NCBI RefSeq assembly: GCF_000381365.1
Contig: NZ_KB905467.1
Coordinates: 989,667-1,053,666, forward strand
Direction of reading: 5' to 3'
Length of the DNA stretch: 64,000 bases
Origin: Bacteroides salyersiae WAL 10018 = DSM 18765 = JCM 12988
Lineage (GTDB): Bacteria; Bacteroidota; Bacteroidia; Bacteroidales; Bacteroidaceae
Shown: in pieces, positions 53,065 to 62,060 of the stretch
How the letters are laid out: each line of letters begins with the position of its first letter
Numbering within the stretch: the first letter of the stretch is position 1
Translations under genes and position numbers: made by a program
Notes under the pieces: model-generated
Database searches by the model: none
Told to the model about the DNA's origin: nothing
Seen by the model: the letters and a program-made list of their open reading frames with translations, nothing else

Positions 53065-54147
53065 TTATTCCAATGTTAATAATACCGACATTCCCGGGCG
53101 TAATCCGTCTATTGTCTGGGTAGGGCGCGCGTGTATTTCGAAAGTTTGCAGGTCATAGCTGCCTGTCTGCTTGGTCGATTTCCAGGTGGCGAAGCTGCCC
53201 AACGGGCTGATGTAATATACCTCAAACTCTACATTTTTCCGGGCGATTGCAGGAACATCGGCTACGAACTTTCCACCGATACGGAAGTTCGGCATCAAAT
53301 CCTCGCGGACGTTCAATACGGCATGTACGTCGCTCATCACTACCAGATTCATGATCGGCGTTCCCGGAGCTACCAGTTCGCCACGTTTGGGAAAGATGGT
53401 AGCTATCTGCCCGTCTTCCGGTGCTGTGAGCCGTGCGTCCATTAATAGGGAGGTAACTTCGTCTACTGTGCTTCGTGCCGCATTTACCAAGCTTCGTGCC
53501 GATGCTTTATCTTCGCTCTGTGCACCATCTACGGCCATCTGATACTGTTCATAGGCAGCGCGCTCGGCGGCAACGGCGGCTTTGTACATTGCTTCTACTT
53601 CATCTTTTCGTTGTGAAGTAACCACACTGTCTTTATATAGGGTAAGTATCCGGTCGTAGGTCGTTTTGGCCAGCGTCAGGTCACTCTTTGTTTTATTCCA
53701 GAGTTGCTGTGCCGTGGCAATGATCTGTCGGCGGGTTCCTGCGTCTATCTTTTTGTTTTGTTGCACTGCTACCTGCTCCAAAGCGTCTACTTGGCGGTAT
53801 TTGGCTTCTATCGTAGGGCTGTTTATTACCACAAGAGTATCGCCCTGTTTCACCCAGTCGCCTTCGCGCACCAGGAATGTGTCGATACGTCCCGGTAACT
53901 TTCCACTGATACGTATTTCTGTTGTTTCCACTTGACCTTGCAGTACAAGCGGTTGTTTACGCATCAGTATCATGCCAATGGCCGTGAACAGCAGGACAGC
54001 TACGAGAACAATAATAAAAGCGATGCTCAGGCTTTTTCTGTTTGAGTGTTCTCCGTTTTCTTTAGGGGGGAAAGCAGAAGGAGTCATCTCCTTTTTAGTA
54101 TCTTCTGTATTCATATTTTCAGGATGGGTTATATTGTTTTTATTCAT
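53065..54147 (-). CDS. HlyD-family periplasmic adaptor
   Basis: A 360-residue protein from the ATG at 54147 (MNKNNITHPENM); upstream residues overlap the TolC gene and are not favoured. One transmembrane helix lies at about 35-55. The lipoyl half-motif GRIDTFLVREGDWVKQGDTLVVI, a coiled coil (about 110-200) and LTAPEDGQIATIFPKRGELV follow. It connects the ABC permeases to TolC across the periplasm. Confidence 0.9.
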   Translation of the reverse strand: MNKNNITHPENMNTEDTKKEMTPSAFPPKENGEHSNRKSLSIAFIIVLVAVLLFTAIGMILMRKQPLVLQGQVETTEIRISGKLPGRIDTFLVREGDWVKQGDTLVVINSPTIEAKYRQVDALEQVAVQQNKKIDAGTRRQIIATAQQLWNKTKSDLTLAKTTYDRILTLYKDSVVTSQRKDEVEAMYKAAVAAERAAYEQYQMAVDGAQSEDKASARSLVNAARSTVDEVTSLLMDARLTAPEDGQIATIFPKRGELVAPGTPIMNLVVMSDVHAVLNVREDLMPNFRIGGKFVADVPAIARKNVEFEVYYISPLGSFATWKSTKQTGSYDLQTFEIHARPTQTIDGLRPGMSVLLTLE

Positions 54148-54158
54148 ATGGATTATTT

Positions 54159-55649
54159 TTATTTCATATCTTCCGGAAGCGGAAGGGAAGTTGGAATAGT
54201 AGAGGCATAGCGGCTGAATTGTTCCGGCGTTCCGCACAGCGCCAACAGGTTCATTAGTGCTACATCATATTCGTAATAGGCGGCAAGTCTTGCCACTTTC
54301 ACTTTAGATAACATTGTTTCTGCATCGATCACTTCGGTAGAAGTAGCCATTCCTTCCGTAAATGCTTTTTTACGCATCCGTACCAGTTCCTCACTCAGTT
54401 CGATGGTAGTATTCAAGGCCCGTACATTATCTTGGGCCTGTTGCATCTGGCTGTATAGTTTGTCTACTCCTATGGCAAGGTCGTCTTTGGCCTTTGCCTG
54501 TCCCAATGCCAATGTCTGGCTTGTCAGTTTCGACTGCCGGATTCGTTTTTCACGTTCCAGTCCGTCGAAGAGATTCCATGTGAAACCGACTCCTACCATC
54601 GTACGGGGCAGGAGATTACTCTGAATCCCGTGCGAGTATAATGTCTGTTTGCCGAAAAGGGCGATATTGGGCATATATCCGCTTCGGTCGATCTTCACTT
54701 GTTGTTTCGCTATATGCTCCTGAAGATTTAGCTGGTTGACGAGATAGTTACTGGTGTTTACTGCAAGTATGAATTCCATTTTGGGTGGAAGTGAGTCGTT
54801 GATGAACAGGGGAGAAGAAGGTGCGATGTTACCGTTTTCTCCTTCCATGTTGAGCAGTGTTTTCAAAGTGTTCTGCACTACGGTTTCTTCTTTTCGTGCG
54901 GCTTCCAGTTCCCGCTTTGCTTCATCCATATTGACTTGTGCGAAGAGTCGTGCCGCCTTGTCGATCATTCCGGTGGCTTCTAATTTTAGGGCATTCTCAT
55001 AATGTTTAGTTAACCCGTTGTACGTCTCTTCGCGTACGGCAACGACTTGTTGCGCCAATCTTAGTCCATAATAACTTTCGGCGAGCAGTGTACGTTGGGC
55101 GGCATCCACCTGTCCGCGAGTTTCGCGTGCCAAGTCTACCATTGTATTACCGATCTTGCTGGCATGAAACCGTTTTCCACCGGCAAAGAAAACCCATTCG
55201 GCAGTAACATCGACCGTTGTCAGGTTACGCGGAGCCAAAGGGAAGATTAGCGTATTGGCTCCTATCTGATCGAGAATGCCACTGATGATCTGATCATCAG
55301 GAATGATGCTGTGCACAAAATCTTTTGCCGGATCTGTAAATTGTGATAGCGGTTGTTTGACCTCTATCTTTTCCGACATATGTACAAATGCCCCGGTAGA
55401 TTGTACACTCGGATACCAGAAAGCATTCAGCTTTCCTTTCTCGCTTTTAGCTATTTCCACTCCTTTATCTGCAATCTTTAAGCTTTGGTTGCCGGTATGT
55501 AACAACTCCAGTGCTTCTTCAAAACTAAGAGATTGCTTTCTATCCGGGATGGCCTTTTGGGTAGTGTTGTAAGCACCCTGCGCCATCATTACCGGCATAG
55601 ACAAACTAACTGATAATAAAATAAAGAGGATTCGTTGGTTTAGGTTCAT
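54159..55649 (-). CDS. TolC-family outer-membrane protein of the ABC export operon
   Basis: A 496-residue protein with a signal peptide (cleaved after VMMAQ). Two helical OEP repeats with the SFEEALELLHTGNQSLKIADKG start and GFTWNLFDGLEREKRIRQ are characteristic. It is the first gene of the operon and sits 11 nt before the adaptor start. Confidence 0.9.
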   Translation of the reverse strand: MNLNQRILFILLSVSLSMPVMMAQGAYNTTQKAIPDRKQSLSFEEALELLHTGNQSLKIADKGVEIAKSEKGKLNAFWYPSVQSTGAFVHMSEKIEVKQPLSQFTDPAKDFVHSIIPDDQIISGILDQIGANTLIFPLAPRNLTTVDVTAEWVFFAGGKRFHASKIGNTMVDLARETRGQVDAAQRTLLAESYYGLRLAQQVVAVREETYNGLTKHYENALKLEATGMIDKAARLFAQVNMDEAKRELEAARKEETVVQNTLKTLLNMEGENGNIAPSSPLFINDSLPPKMEFILAVNTSNYLVNQLNLQEHIAKQQVKIDRSGYMPNIALFGKQTLYSHGIQSNLLPRTMVGVGFTWNLFDGLEREKRIRQSKLTSQTLALGQAKAKDDLAIGVDKLYSQMQQAQDNVRALNTTIELSEELVRMRKKAFTEGMATSTEVIDAETMLSKVKVARLAAYYEYDVALMNLLALCGTPEQFSRYASTIPTSLPLPEDMK

Positions 55650-55828
55650 ATCATTATTCGTTTATTCCATTTGATTATTTCGTGAAGATTCTAACAGATG
55701 AGGAAGAGGATTGTTCGCAAAAAAAGAAGACTTCATCTATCGGTCTCATAGAAAGTAATTTAATCCACGGTCTTATATGTAGAGATTTATTTCCGACTTT
55801 TTTCTTTTATTTTTTTTCCGTATATGTA

Positions 55829-55858
55829 TTGCTTTTTACAAAACAATGTTTACCTTTG
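55829..55858 (+). promoter_or_regulatory. Promoter of tRNA-Gly (CCC)
   Basis: TTG at 55829-55831 and TACCTTTG at 55851-55858, 19 bp apart, ending 33 bp before the tRNA. Confidence 0.8.
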
Positions 55859-55891
55859 TCACCGTTTTAAGAATGATAATTAAAACATATT

Positions 55892-55964
55892 GCGGCAGTA
55901 GCTCAGTTGGTAGAGCATCAGCTTCCCAAGCTGAGGGTCACGAGTTCGAGTCTCGCTTGCCGCT
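55892..55964 (+). tRNA. tRNA-Gly (CCC)
   Basis: A 73-nt cloverleaf. The anticodon loop TTCCCAA lies between TCAGC and GCTGA, and the acceptor GCGGCAG pairs with TTGCCGC. It is a second glycine isoacceptor, distinct from the GCC set near 27 kb. Confidence 0.96.
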
Positions 55965-55976
55965 CCAAAAAGCAAT

Positions 55977-56012
55977 AAGCCATAGATCGTATCTGATTTA
56001 TGGCTTTTATTA
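55977..56012 (+). terminator. Terminator after tRNA-Gly (CCC)
   Basis: AAGCCATA (55977-55984) pairs with TATGGCTT (55999-56006), followed by a T-rich run. Confidence 0.78.
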
Positions 56013-56026
56013 TATCTACAACAATC

Positions 56027-56758
56027 ATGAATACAGAGTTGAAAGAACGGCTTATGCTATTGGCGGAACGTTATGAAACGCCTGCTTTTATCGTAGAAGA
56101 CCCTATCCGGATACCCCATCGTTATCACTCTCAGACAGACGTTGAGATTTCAGCACTTGTCACCTCCTGGATAGCTACCGGAAACCGGAAAGCGATTATT
56201 AGAAGTGCCGACCGGATAGATTGTGCAATCTTCAAGAATGCTCCTTATCAATATATAATGAGTAAAGAATGGAGAATGTATGCCGGACAGAAAAGAAGTT
56301 TCTATCGTTACTATTCTTTCGATGACTTTTATCTGTTGTGCGATACACTGTATACTGTTTACTCACGAAAGCTGACATTGGAAGACTACCTTTATGAATC
56401 GTTTGATACACTTTCTCCTTTACAGAGATTACAGTCTGTTTTCGGACATATCAATGGTATGCCCGAGATGTCCAGTACTTCCGAAGCTAAAAAGATGTGC
56501 ATGTTCCTGCGGTGGATGATCCGTCGGGATTCTTGTGTCGACTTTGGTCTTTGGCAAAGGTTTCATCCCTGTGAACTGATTGTTCCGCTCGATACACATG
56601 TTCACCGTATAGCGATGGATTTAGGATTGACTCAGAAACGCAAATGTATCCGGACAGCTTGTGATATTACTGATATTTTGGCACAAATCTGGCCCGATGA
56701 TCCCGTAAAAGGAGATTTTGCTTTGTTCGGTTTCGGTATAAACGAATCTGTAAAGTGA
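56027..56758 (+). CDS. TIGR02757-family protein
   Basis: A 243-residue protein from the ATG at 56027 (MNTELKERLM). An earlier ATG at 56000 lies inside the tRNA terminator and is not used. The opening, the DPIRIPHRYHSQTDVEISALVTSWIATGNRK motif and the later LDTHVHRIAMDLGLTQKRK fit TIGR02757, a family of unknown role with a helix-hairpin DNA-repair-like (HhH) C-terminus. It is the only gene between the tRNA and proS. Confidence 0.85.
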   Translation: MNTELKERLMLLAERYETPAFIVEDPIRIPHRYHSQTDVEISALVTSWIATGNRKAIIRSADRIDCAIFKNAPYQYIMSKEWRMYAGQKRSFYRYYSFDDFYLLCDTLYTVYSRKLTLEDYLYESFDTLSPLQRLQSVFGHINGMPEMSSTSEAKKMCMFLRWMIRRDSCVDFGLWQRFHPCELIVPLDTHVHRIAMDLGLTQKRKCIRTACDITDILAQIWPDDPVKGDFALFGFGINESVK

Positions 56759-56884
56759 TAGAAGTACGGTTATATAATAGTTTTTCACTGACAAAAATAA
56801 TGCAGAACAATAGGTAGAGTTCTGTCTATTTCGTATTTTTGCACCCTGTTTTAACGAATCAAGAAAACTTTAAATAAAAATATA

Positions 56885-58366
56885 ATGGCAAAAGAACTGA
56901 AAGACCTTACCAAACGCAGCGAGAATTATTCGCAGTGGTACAATGATTTGGTGGTAAAAGCGGATTTGGCAGAGCAGTCTGCTGTGCGCGGATGTATGGT
57001 GATTAAGCCTTACGGATACGCTATTTGGGAAAAAATGCAACGTCAGCTGGATGATATGTTTAAAGAGACCGGTCATGTGAATGCTTATTTCCCGTTATTG
57101 ATCCCGAAATCTTTCCTTAGCCGCGAAGCTGAACATGTGGAAGGCTTTGCCAAAGAGTGTGCGGTGGTTACTCACTATCGTCTGAAAAATGCGGAGGATG
57201 GATCGGGCGTTGTGGTTGATCCGGCTGCTAAGCTTGAAGAAGAGCTGATTATCCGTCCTACTTCGGAAACAATCATCTGGAATACTTATAAGAACTGGAT
57301 ACAGTCTTATCGCGACCTGCCTATCTTGTGCAACCAGTGGGCAAACGTATTCCGTTGGGAAATGCGTACGCGTCTTTTCCTTCGCACGGCTGAATTCTTA
57401 TGGCAGGAGGGGCATACGGCACATGCCACTCGTGAAGAAGCCGAAGAGGAAGCAGTAAGAATGTTGAATGTATATGCCGACTTCGCCGAGAAGTACATGG
57501 CGGTTCCTGTTGTGAAAGGTGTGAAATCGGCTAACGAGCGTTTTGCCGGTGCACTCGATACATATACCATCGAAGCGATGATGCAGGATGGAAAAGCCTT
57601 GCAGAGCGGTACCTCTCACTTCTTAGGACAAAACTTTGCCAAAGCATTCGATGTTCAGTTTGTTAATAAAGAGAATAAATTGGAATATGTTTGGGCTACT
57701 TCATGGGGTGTTTCCACTCGATTGATGGGTGCGCTTATCATGACTCATTCTGACGACAACGGATTAGTGTTACCTCCACATTTGGCACCTATACAGGTAG
57801 TTATTGTTCCTATCTATAAGAATGAAGAACAACTGAAACAGATTGATGCTAAGGTGGCAGGTATTGTTGCTGCATTGAAATCATTGGGCATTTCGGTGAA
57901 ATATGACAATGCCGACAATAAGCGTCCGGGCTTCAAGTTTGCCGATTATGAACTGAAAGGTGTGCCGGTACGTCTTGTGATGGGTGGCCGTGACTTGGAA
58001 AACAACACGATGGAGGTAATGCGCCGCGATACTCTTGAGAAAGAAACCATCTCTTGTGAAGGTATCGAAACTTATGTAAAGAACCTTCTTGAAGAGATTC
58101 AGGCAAACGTTTATCAGAAAGCTTTAAAACATCGTGAGGCGATGACGAGAACCGTAGAGACTTATGATGAATTCAAGACCGAAATAGAAAAAGGCGGCTT
58201 TATCTTGGCTCATTGGGACGGTACTACTGAAACAGAAGAAAAGATCAAGGAAGATACGAAAGCAACTATCCGTTGTATTCCGTTTGACGGTGATAAGACT
58301 CCGGGTAAATGTATGGTTACCGGTAAGCCTTCGGCATGCCGCGTGATCTTTGCACGTTCTTATTAA
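56885..58366 (+). CDS. proS: Prolyl-tRNA synthetase
   Basis: A 493-residue class II synthetase of the short (archaeal/eukaryotic-like, type 3) form without the editing INS domain. Motif 2 (RWEMRTRLFLRTAEFLWQEGHTAHAT) and motif 3 (TSWGVSTRLMGALIMTHSDDNGLVLPPHLAP) are clear, and the C-terminal zinc-type domain ends in SY. TATTTTTG at 56834-56841 is a likely -7 box. It is monocistronic with a terminator at 58390-58419. Confidence 0.96.
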   Translation: MAKELKDLTKRSENYSQWYNDLVVKADLAEQSAVRGCMVIKPYGYAIWEKMQRQLDDMFKETGHVNAYFPLLIPKSFLSREAEHVEGFAKECAVVTHYRLKNAEDGSGVVVDPAAKLEEELIIRPTSETIIWNTYKNWIQSYRDLPILCNQWANVFRWEMRTRLFLRTAEFLWQEGHTAHATREEAEEEAVRMLNVYADFAEKYMAVPVVKGVKSANERFAGALDTYTIEAMMQDGKALQSGTSHFLGQNFAKAFDVQFVNKENKLEYVWATSWGVSTRLMGALIMTHSDDNGLVLPPHLAPIQVVIVPIYKNEEQLKQIDAKVAGIVAALKSLGISVKYDNADNKRPGFKFADYELKGVPVRLVMGGRDLENNTMEVMRRDTLEKETISCEGIETYVKNLLEEIQANVYQKALKHREAMTRTVETYDEFKTEIEKGGFILAHWDGTTETEEKIKEDTKATIRCIPFDGDKTPGKCMVTGKPSACRVIFARSY

Positions 58367-58389
58367 AAGATATTTTATTTCAATTGAGT

Positions 58390-58425
58390 GCCGGTCGCAG
58401 ACGAATGGATGCGACCGGCATTTTC
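58390..58425 (+). terminator. Terminator after proS
   Basis: GCCGGTCGCA (58390-58399) pairs perfectly with TGCGACCGGC (58410-58419), followed by ATTTT. Confidence 0.92.
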
Positions 58426-58567
58426 TATTTGTATATGTTTTGATTTCGTTTTATGTTTTTGCTTGAAGCAATACTTGAACTTTAAGAATAAAAATTCTGT
58501 AATTTCAGCTTTATTTCAGAAACTTCCTTTTTCTTTGTACATAGATCTATAAATATGAAGTAGCCTT

Positions 58568-59245
58568 ATGAAGATATTAATAGTTGAAGACGAGCCTGCA
58601 TTGCGTGAACTCATTCAACGTTCGTTGGAGAAAGAGCGTTATGTGGTGGAAGTCGCTGCCGATTTTAATTCTGCTTTATGCAAGATAGAAGATTATGACT
58701 ATGATTGTGTTTTACTCGACATTATGCTTCCGGATGGTAGCGGACTCGACCTGCTTGAAAAGCTGAAAGCTATGCATAAGCGCGAGAATGTGATCATCAT
58801 CTCAGCGAAAGATTCTTTGGAAGATAAAGTGTTGGGACTGGAATTGGGGGCGGACGATTATCTGCCTAAACCTTTCCATCTGGCAGAATTGAATGCACGT
58901 ATTAAAAGCGTTATCCGCCGCCAGCATCACGATGGAGAGATTGATATCTGTTTAGGAAATATCCGTATTCTTCCGGATAAGTATCAGGTACTTATCAATG
59001 ACAGGGAGGTGGAACTGAATAGGAAAGAGTATGATATCCTGCTGTATTTTATCAATCGTCCCGGCAGATTGGTCAATAAGAATACGCTTGCCGAATCTGT
59101 TTGGGGAGATCATATCGATCAGGTGGACAATTTCGATTTTATCTATGCGCAAATAAAAAATCTTCGCAAGAAACTGAAAGACGCCGGGGCTACTGCCGAA
59201 ATAAAAGCGGTTTACGGATTCGGCTATAAAATGATTGTAGAATAA
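58568..59245 (+). CDS. OmpR-family response regulator
   Basis: A 225-residue protein. The receiver has EDEP, Asp51 in VLLDIMLPD, and Lys101 in YLPKPFH. The C-terminal winged helix (about 130-223) has NRKEYDILLYFINRPGRLVNKNTLAESVWGD and YGFGYKM. It is 2 nt from the sensor kinase gene; together they form a complete two-component pair. Confidence 0.94.
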   Translation: MKILIVEDEPALRELIQRSLEKERYVVEVAADFNSALCKIEDYDYDCVLLDIMLPDGSGLDLLEKLKAMHKRENVIIISAKDSLEDKVLGLELGADDYLPKPFHLAELNARIKSVIRRQHHDGEIDICLGNIRILPDKYQVLINDREVELNRKEYDILLYFINRPGRLVNKNTLAESVWGDHIDQVDNFDFIYAQIKNLRKKLKDAGATAEIKAVYGFGYKMIVE

Positions 59246-59247
59246 TT

Positions 59248-60528
59248 ATGAAACTGATTTATCGCATCGTAATTCGTATCTCCTTGCTCCTGATACTTGT
59301 ATTAGGTGTTTGGGCTGTGTTTTTTTATATGGCCATGATGGACGAGGTGAACGATGAAGTGGATGATTCGCTGGAAGATTATTCGGAAGTTATCATTATC
59401 CGTACGCTTGCCGGAGAGGAATTGCCTTCGCAAAATACCGGCTCGAATAACCAATATTACCTCAGAGAAGTTACTGAGGAATATGCAGATAGTCGTGAAG
59501 ATATTACCTATAAGGATTCTATGGTTTATATTGTAGAAAAGGGTGAAACCGAACCGGCGCGTATTCTTACTACCATCTTTAAAGATGATGAAAGCCGGTT
59601 TTATGAATTGACGGTATCTACTCCAAGCATTGAAAAAGAGGATTTGACTGCTGCGATACGTAATTGGATGATTTTTCTTTATGTAGCCTTGCTGCTTGTC
59701 ATAATCGTAGTGAATGTCTGGGTGTTCCAGCAAAGTATGCGACCTTTATACGTCTTGTTGCATTGGCTGGACGGCTACCGGATAGGAAGTAAGAATAAAC
59801 CTCTGGAGAATGACACACAGATCACTGAATTTCGTAAACTTAACGAAGCGGCTATCCGGAATGCAGAACGTAGCGAGCAGTTGTTCGAACAGCAGAAGCA
59901 ATTCATCGGCAATGCTTCTCATGAGATACAGACTCCGCTTGCCATCTGCCGGAATCGTTTGGAGATGATGATGGAAGATGAATCGCTTTCCGAATCTCAG
60001 TTGGAAGAACTAATGAAGACTCACCAGACTTTGGAACATATCACAAAGTTGAACAAATCACTGTTATTGCTTTCGAAAATAGACAACGGACAGTTTACGG
60101 AAACCGTAGAACTGGAACTGAACGAGCTTTTAAAGCAATATTTGGATGATTATAAAGAGGTATACGCCTATCGGGAGATTCAGACGGAGGTAGTGGAAAA
60201 GGGCGTTTTCCGTGTACAAATGAACGAGTCCCTTGCTACTATTCTTGTAACGAACCTTTTGAAGAATGCTTTTGTACACAATGTAGATGGCGGTCATATC
60301 CGGATAGAAATCACATCGCATCGTTTTACATTCTGCAATAGTGGGGTAGAACATCCTTTGGATAGTACGCATATTTTTGAACGTTTTTATCAAGGTACCA
60401 AGAAAGAGGGTTCCACAGGGCTCGGGCTGGCTATCGTCGATTCTATTTGCCGACTGCAGAACATAGGATTGAAGTATTATTTTCAGAACGGTGAACACTG
60501 CTTTGAGATTTCGGAAGAACAGATTTAA
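59248..60528 (+). CDS. Sensor histidine kinase paired with the OmpR-type regulator
   Basis: A 426-residue protein with two transmembrane helices (about 8-30 and 140-160) enclosing a periplasmic sensor domain of about 110 residues. HisKA has SHEIQTPL near residue 226, then HATPase_c with the N box (NLLKNAFVHN) and GSTGLGLAIV. The G1 box is weak (FCNSGVEH). The signal is unknown; a PepSY-like gene follows downstream and could belong to the same response. Confidence 0.92.
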   Translation: MKLIYRIVIRISLLLILVLGVWAVFFYMAMMDEVNDEVDDSLEDYSEVIIIRTLAGEELPSQNTGSNNQYYLREVTEEYADSREDITYKDSMVYIVEKGETEPARILTTIFKDDESRFYELTVSTPSIEKEDLTAAIRNWMIFLYVALLLVIIVVNVWVFQQSMRPLYVLLHWLDGYRIGSKNKPLENDTQITEFRKLNEAAIRNAERSEQLFEQQKQFIGNASHEIQTPLAICRNRLEMMMEDESLSESQLEELMKTHQTLEHITKLNKSLLLLSKIDNGQFTETVELELNELLKQYLDDYKEVYAYREIQTEVVEKGVFRVQMNESLATILVTNLLKNAFVHNVDGGHIRIEITSHRFTFCNSGVEHPLDSTHIFERFYQGTKKEGSTGLGLAIVDSICRLQNIGLKYYFQNGEHCFEISEEQI

Positions 60529-60544
60529 ATATATGAAGTAGATT

Positions 60545-60731
60545 ATGATAATGTCGACAAGCTGGAATCCGTGGCATGGTTGCTTTCTGTTTTCACCAAA
60601 CCGGTGCCAAGTTACTGAAAGATGGAAAACTATATCGTATAAAACGATACTATCAGATATCGCAGGCATGGAAAGCGGGCATAAACTACAGGATAGGAAG
60701 AGATGGTAAGCCGGAAGGGGGTATAAAATAA
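60545..60731 (+). pseudogene. Collapsed DUF5131 gene: N-terminal and C-terminal ends joined
   Basis: From the ATG at 60545 the frame reads ...STSWNPWHG, the characteristic first residues of DUF5131 (phage-type radical SAM-like) proteins. In another frame, from about 60576 to the TAA at 60731, it reads FCFHQTGAKLLKDGKLYRI...SQAWKAGINYRIG, which matches the C-terminal end of that family. The roughly 200 residues between are missing, so this looks like a large internal deletion with a frame change. Family recognition is from memory and should be confirmed by alignment. Confidence 0.55.
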
Positions 60732-60858
60732 ACTGATAGAAAATTCTAAGAAGAAAATTTTAAAAAAGCCCTTGGATTTCAAAATCTTTTCAGTTTCTCA
60801 TCTCATCTTTGTATCATAATTAAATATTTAAAGAAAAACAATATTAAAAAAGACGATT

Positions 60859-61296
60859 ATGAAAAAGTTACTTCTTTTATTAGTGTGCCTGTTCACCTTT
60901 CAGGCTGTTGTGAAGGCAAATGATGATAAACCGATTAAGGTAGCACAGTTGCCACAATCGGCTCAACAGTTTATTAAATCGCATTTTGGTAATAGTAAGG
61001 TTGCCATTGCTAAGATGGAAACGGATTGGCTTGACAAGAGTTATGATGTTATTTTTACGGATGGCAATAAGCTGGAGTTCGATAAACAGGGGAACTGGAA
61101 AGAGATTAACTGTAAATACAGTGCTGTCCCGGCAGGTGTAATTCCGGCTCAAATTCTTAAATATGTGTCTGAGAACTATCCGGATGCCAAAGTATTGAAG
61201 ATAGAACGGGACAAAAAAGATTATGAGGTGAAACTGTCCAATAGATGGGAATTGAAATTTGACCTGCAATTTAACCTGATCGATATTGACGATTGA
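60859..61296 (+). CDS. Secreted PepSY-like protein
   Basis: A 145-residue protein with a signal peptide (cleaved after VVKA, about residue 20). Two PepSY-like repeats follow: LPQSAQQFIKSHFGNSKVAIAKMETDWLDKSYDVIFTDGNKLEFDKQGNW and the matching IPAQILKYVSENYPDAKVLKIERDKKDYEVKLSNRWELKFD. Such periplasmic proteins are common in Bacteroides, and many are controlled by an adjacent two-component system. Its position 330 nt after the sensor kinase suggests, but does not prove, that link. Confidence 0.86.
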   Translation: MKKLLLLLVCLFTFQAVVKANDDKPIKVAQLPQSAQQFIKSHFGNSKVAIAKMETDWLDKSYDVIFTDGNKLEFDKQGNWKEINCKYSAVPAGVIPAQILKYVSENYPDAKVLKIERDKKDYEVKLSNRWELKFDLQFNLIDIDD

Positions 61297-61377
61297 ATTC
61301 CGGAAACGATGAAGATGAAAGTGATATTCGATTCGACAGGAAACATTGTTTGACCTCTGTAATTAAAGAATATAAAG

Positions 61378-61413
61378 AAAGGGGATGTGTCTATTGGGCA
61401 TATCCCCTTTCTT
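61378..61413 (+). terminator. Terminator after the PepSY-like gene
   Basis: AAAGGGGAT (61378-61386) pairs with ATCCCCTTT (61402-61410). Confidence 0.82.
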
Positions 61414-61566
61414 GTAATAAAAACTGCGACAATAATCTGCTTTCATTAACAGAAAACAGGTAGTTATCAGATTTATTTTTTTTACTTTTGTAGAAAACAT
61501 TGTTCGTTGCATTTCCTGGAATTTCAAGAACAGGATTATGTTATTACGAACACAAAAAATAATTTT

Positions 61567-62001
61567 ATGGAACAAAAAACAAACACTCTATCTGTGCCGT
61601 ACAGCTATGCCCGTTGTTATAACGAGCAATGTCGGCAAGCCGAAAACTGCTTGCGGCGTATGGCAGCTTTGTATGATACGGCCGATTATCCGTTTATCAC
61701 CATTCTCAATCCGGTTCGCTTTCCGAAAGCGGATGGGAATTGTTCTTATTTTCAAAAAGCGGAGAAGGTGCGTATGGCATGGGGAGTCAAAGGATTACTT
61801 GATAAGATCCCCTATGAAGATGCAGTCAGTATTAAACAACAATTGATCGGACATTTCGGCAAAACCAAATATTATCGTTTTTATCGGGAGGAACGGTATC
61901 TCACTCCTAAAGAACAGGCTTATATCCGGCAGGTGTTTTGTAATAAAGGGATTACCGAAGAACCGCCTTTTACCCGTTACACGGATGAATATATGTGGTA
62001 G
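61567..62001 (+). CDS. DUF6078-like protein
   Basis: A 144-residue protein from the ATG at 61567 (MEQKTNTLSV); the frame is open from a TTG further upstream, but ATG is favoured. The Cys-containing YARCYNEQCRQAENCLRR segment near the N-terminus, RFPKADGNCSYF and the aromatic C-terminus (RYTDEYMW) fit DUF6078. It may bind a metal or zinc through the Cys pairs, but this is inference. TACTTTTG at 61493-61500 is a likely -7 box. Confidence 0.78.
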   Translation: MEQKTNTLSVPYSYARCYNEQCRQAENCLRRMAALYDTADYPFITILNPVRFPKADGNCSYFQKAEKVRMAWGVKGLLDKIPYEDAVSIKQQLIGHFGKTKYYRFYREERYLTPKEQAYIRQVFCNKGITEEPPFTRYTDEYMW

Positions 62002-62060
62002 ATAATGCTCATGACATTCCGGATAAGTAAGAAAAAGTAGTAGATACGATCACTTGATTG

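Noticed and set aside
49805..55649. Single operon including the SDR gene
   Set aside because: The SDR gene is on the same strand but 62 nt away with no functional link, so co-transcription is unproven.
61309..61353. MKMKVIFDSTGNIV-like 14-codon fragment after the PepSY gene
   Set aside because: It resembles the end of a PepSY repeat, but it is too short to call a pseudogene and could be chance.
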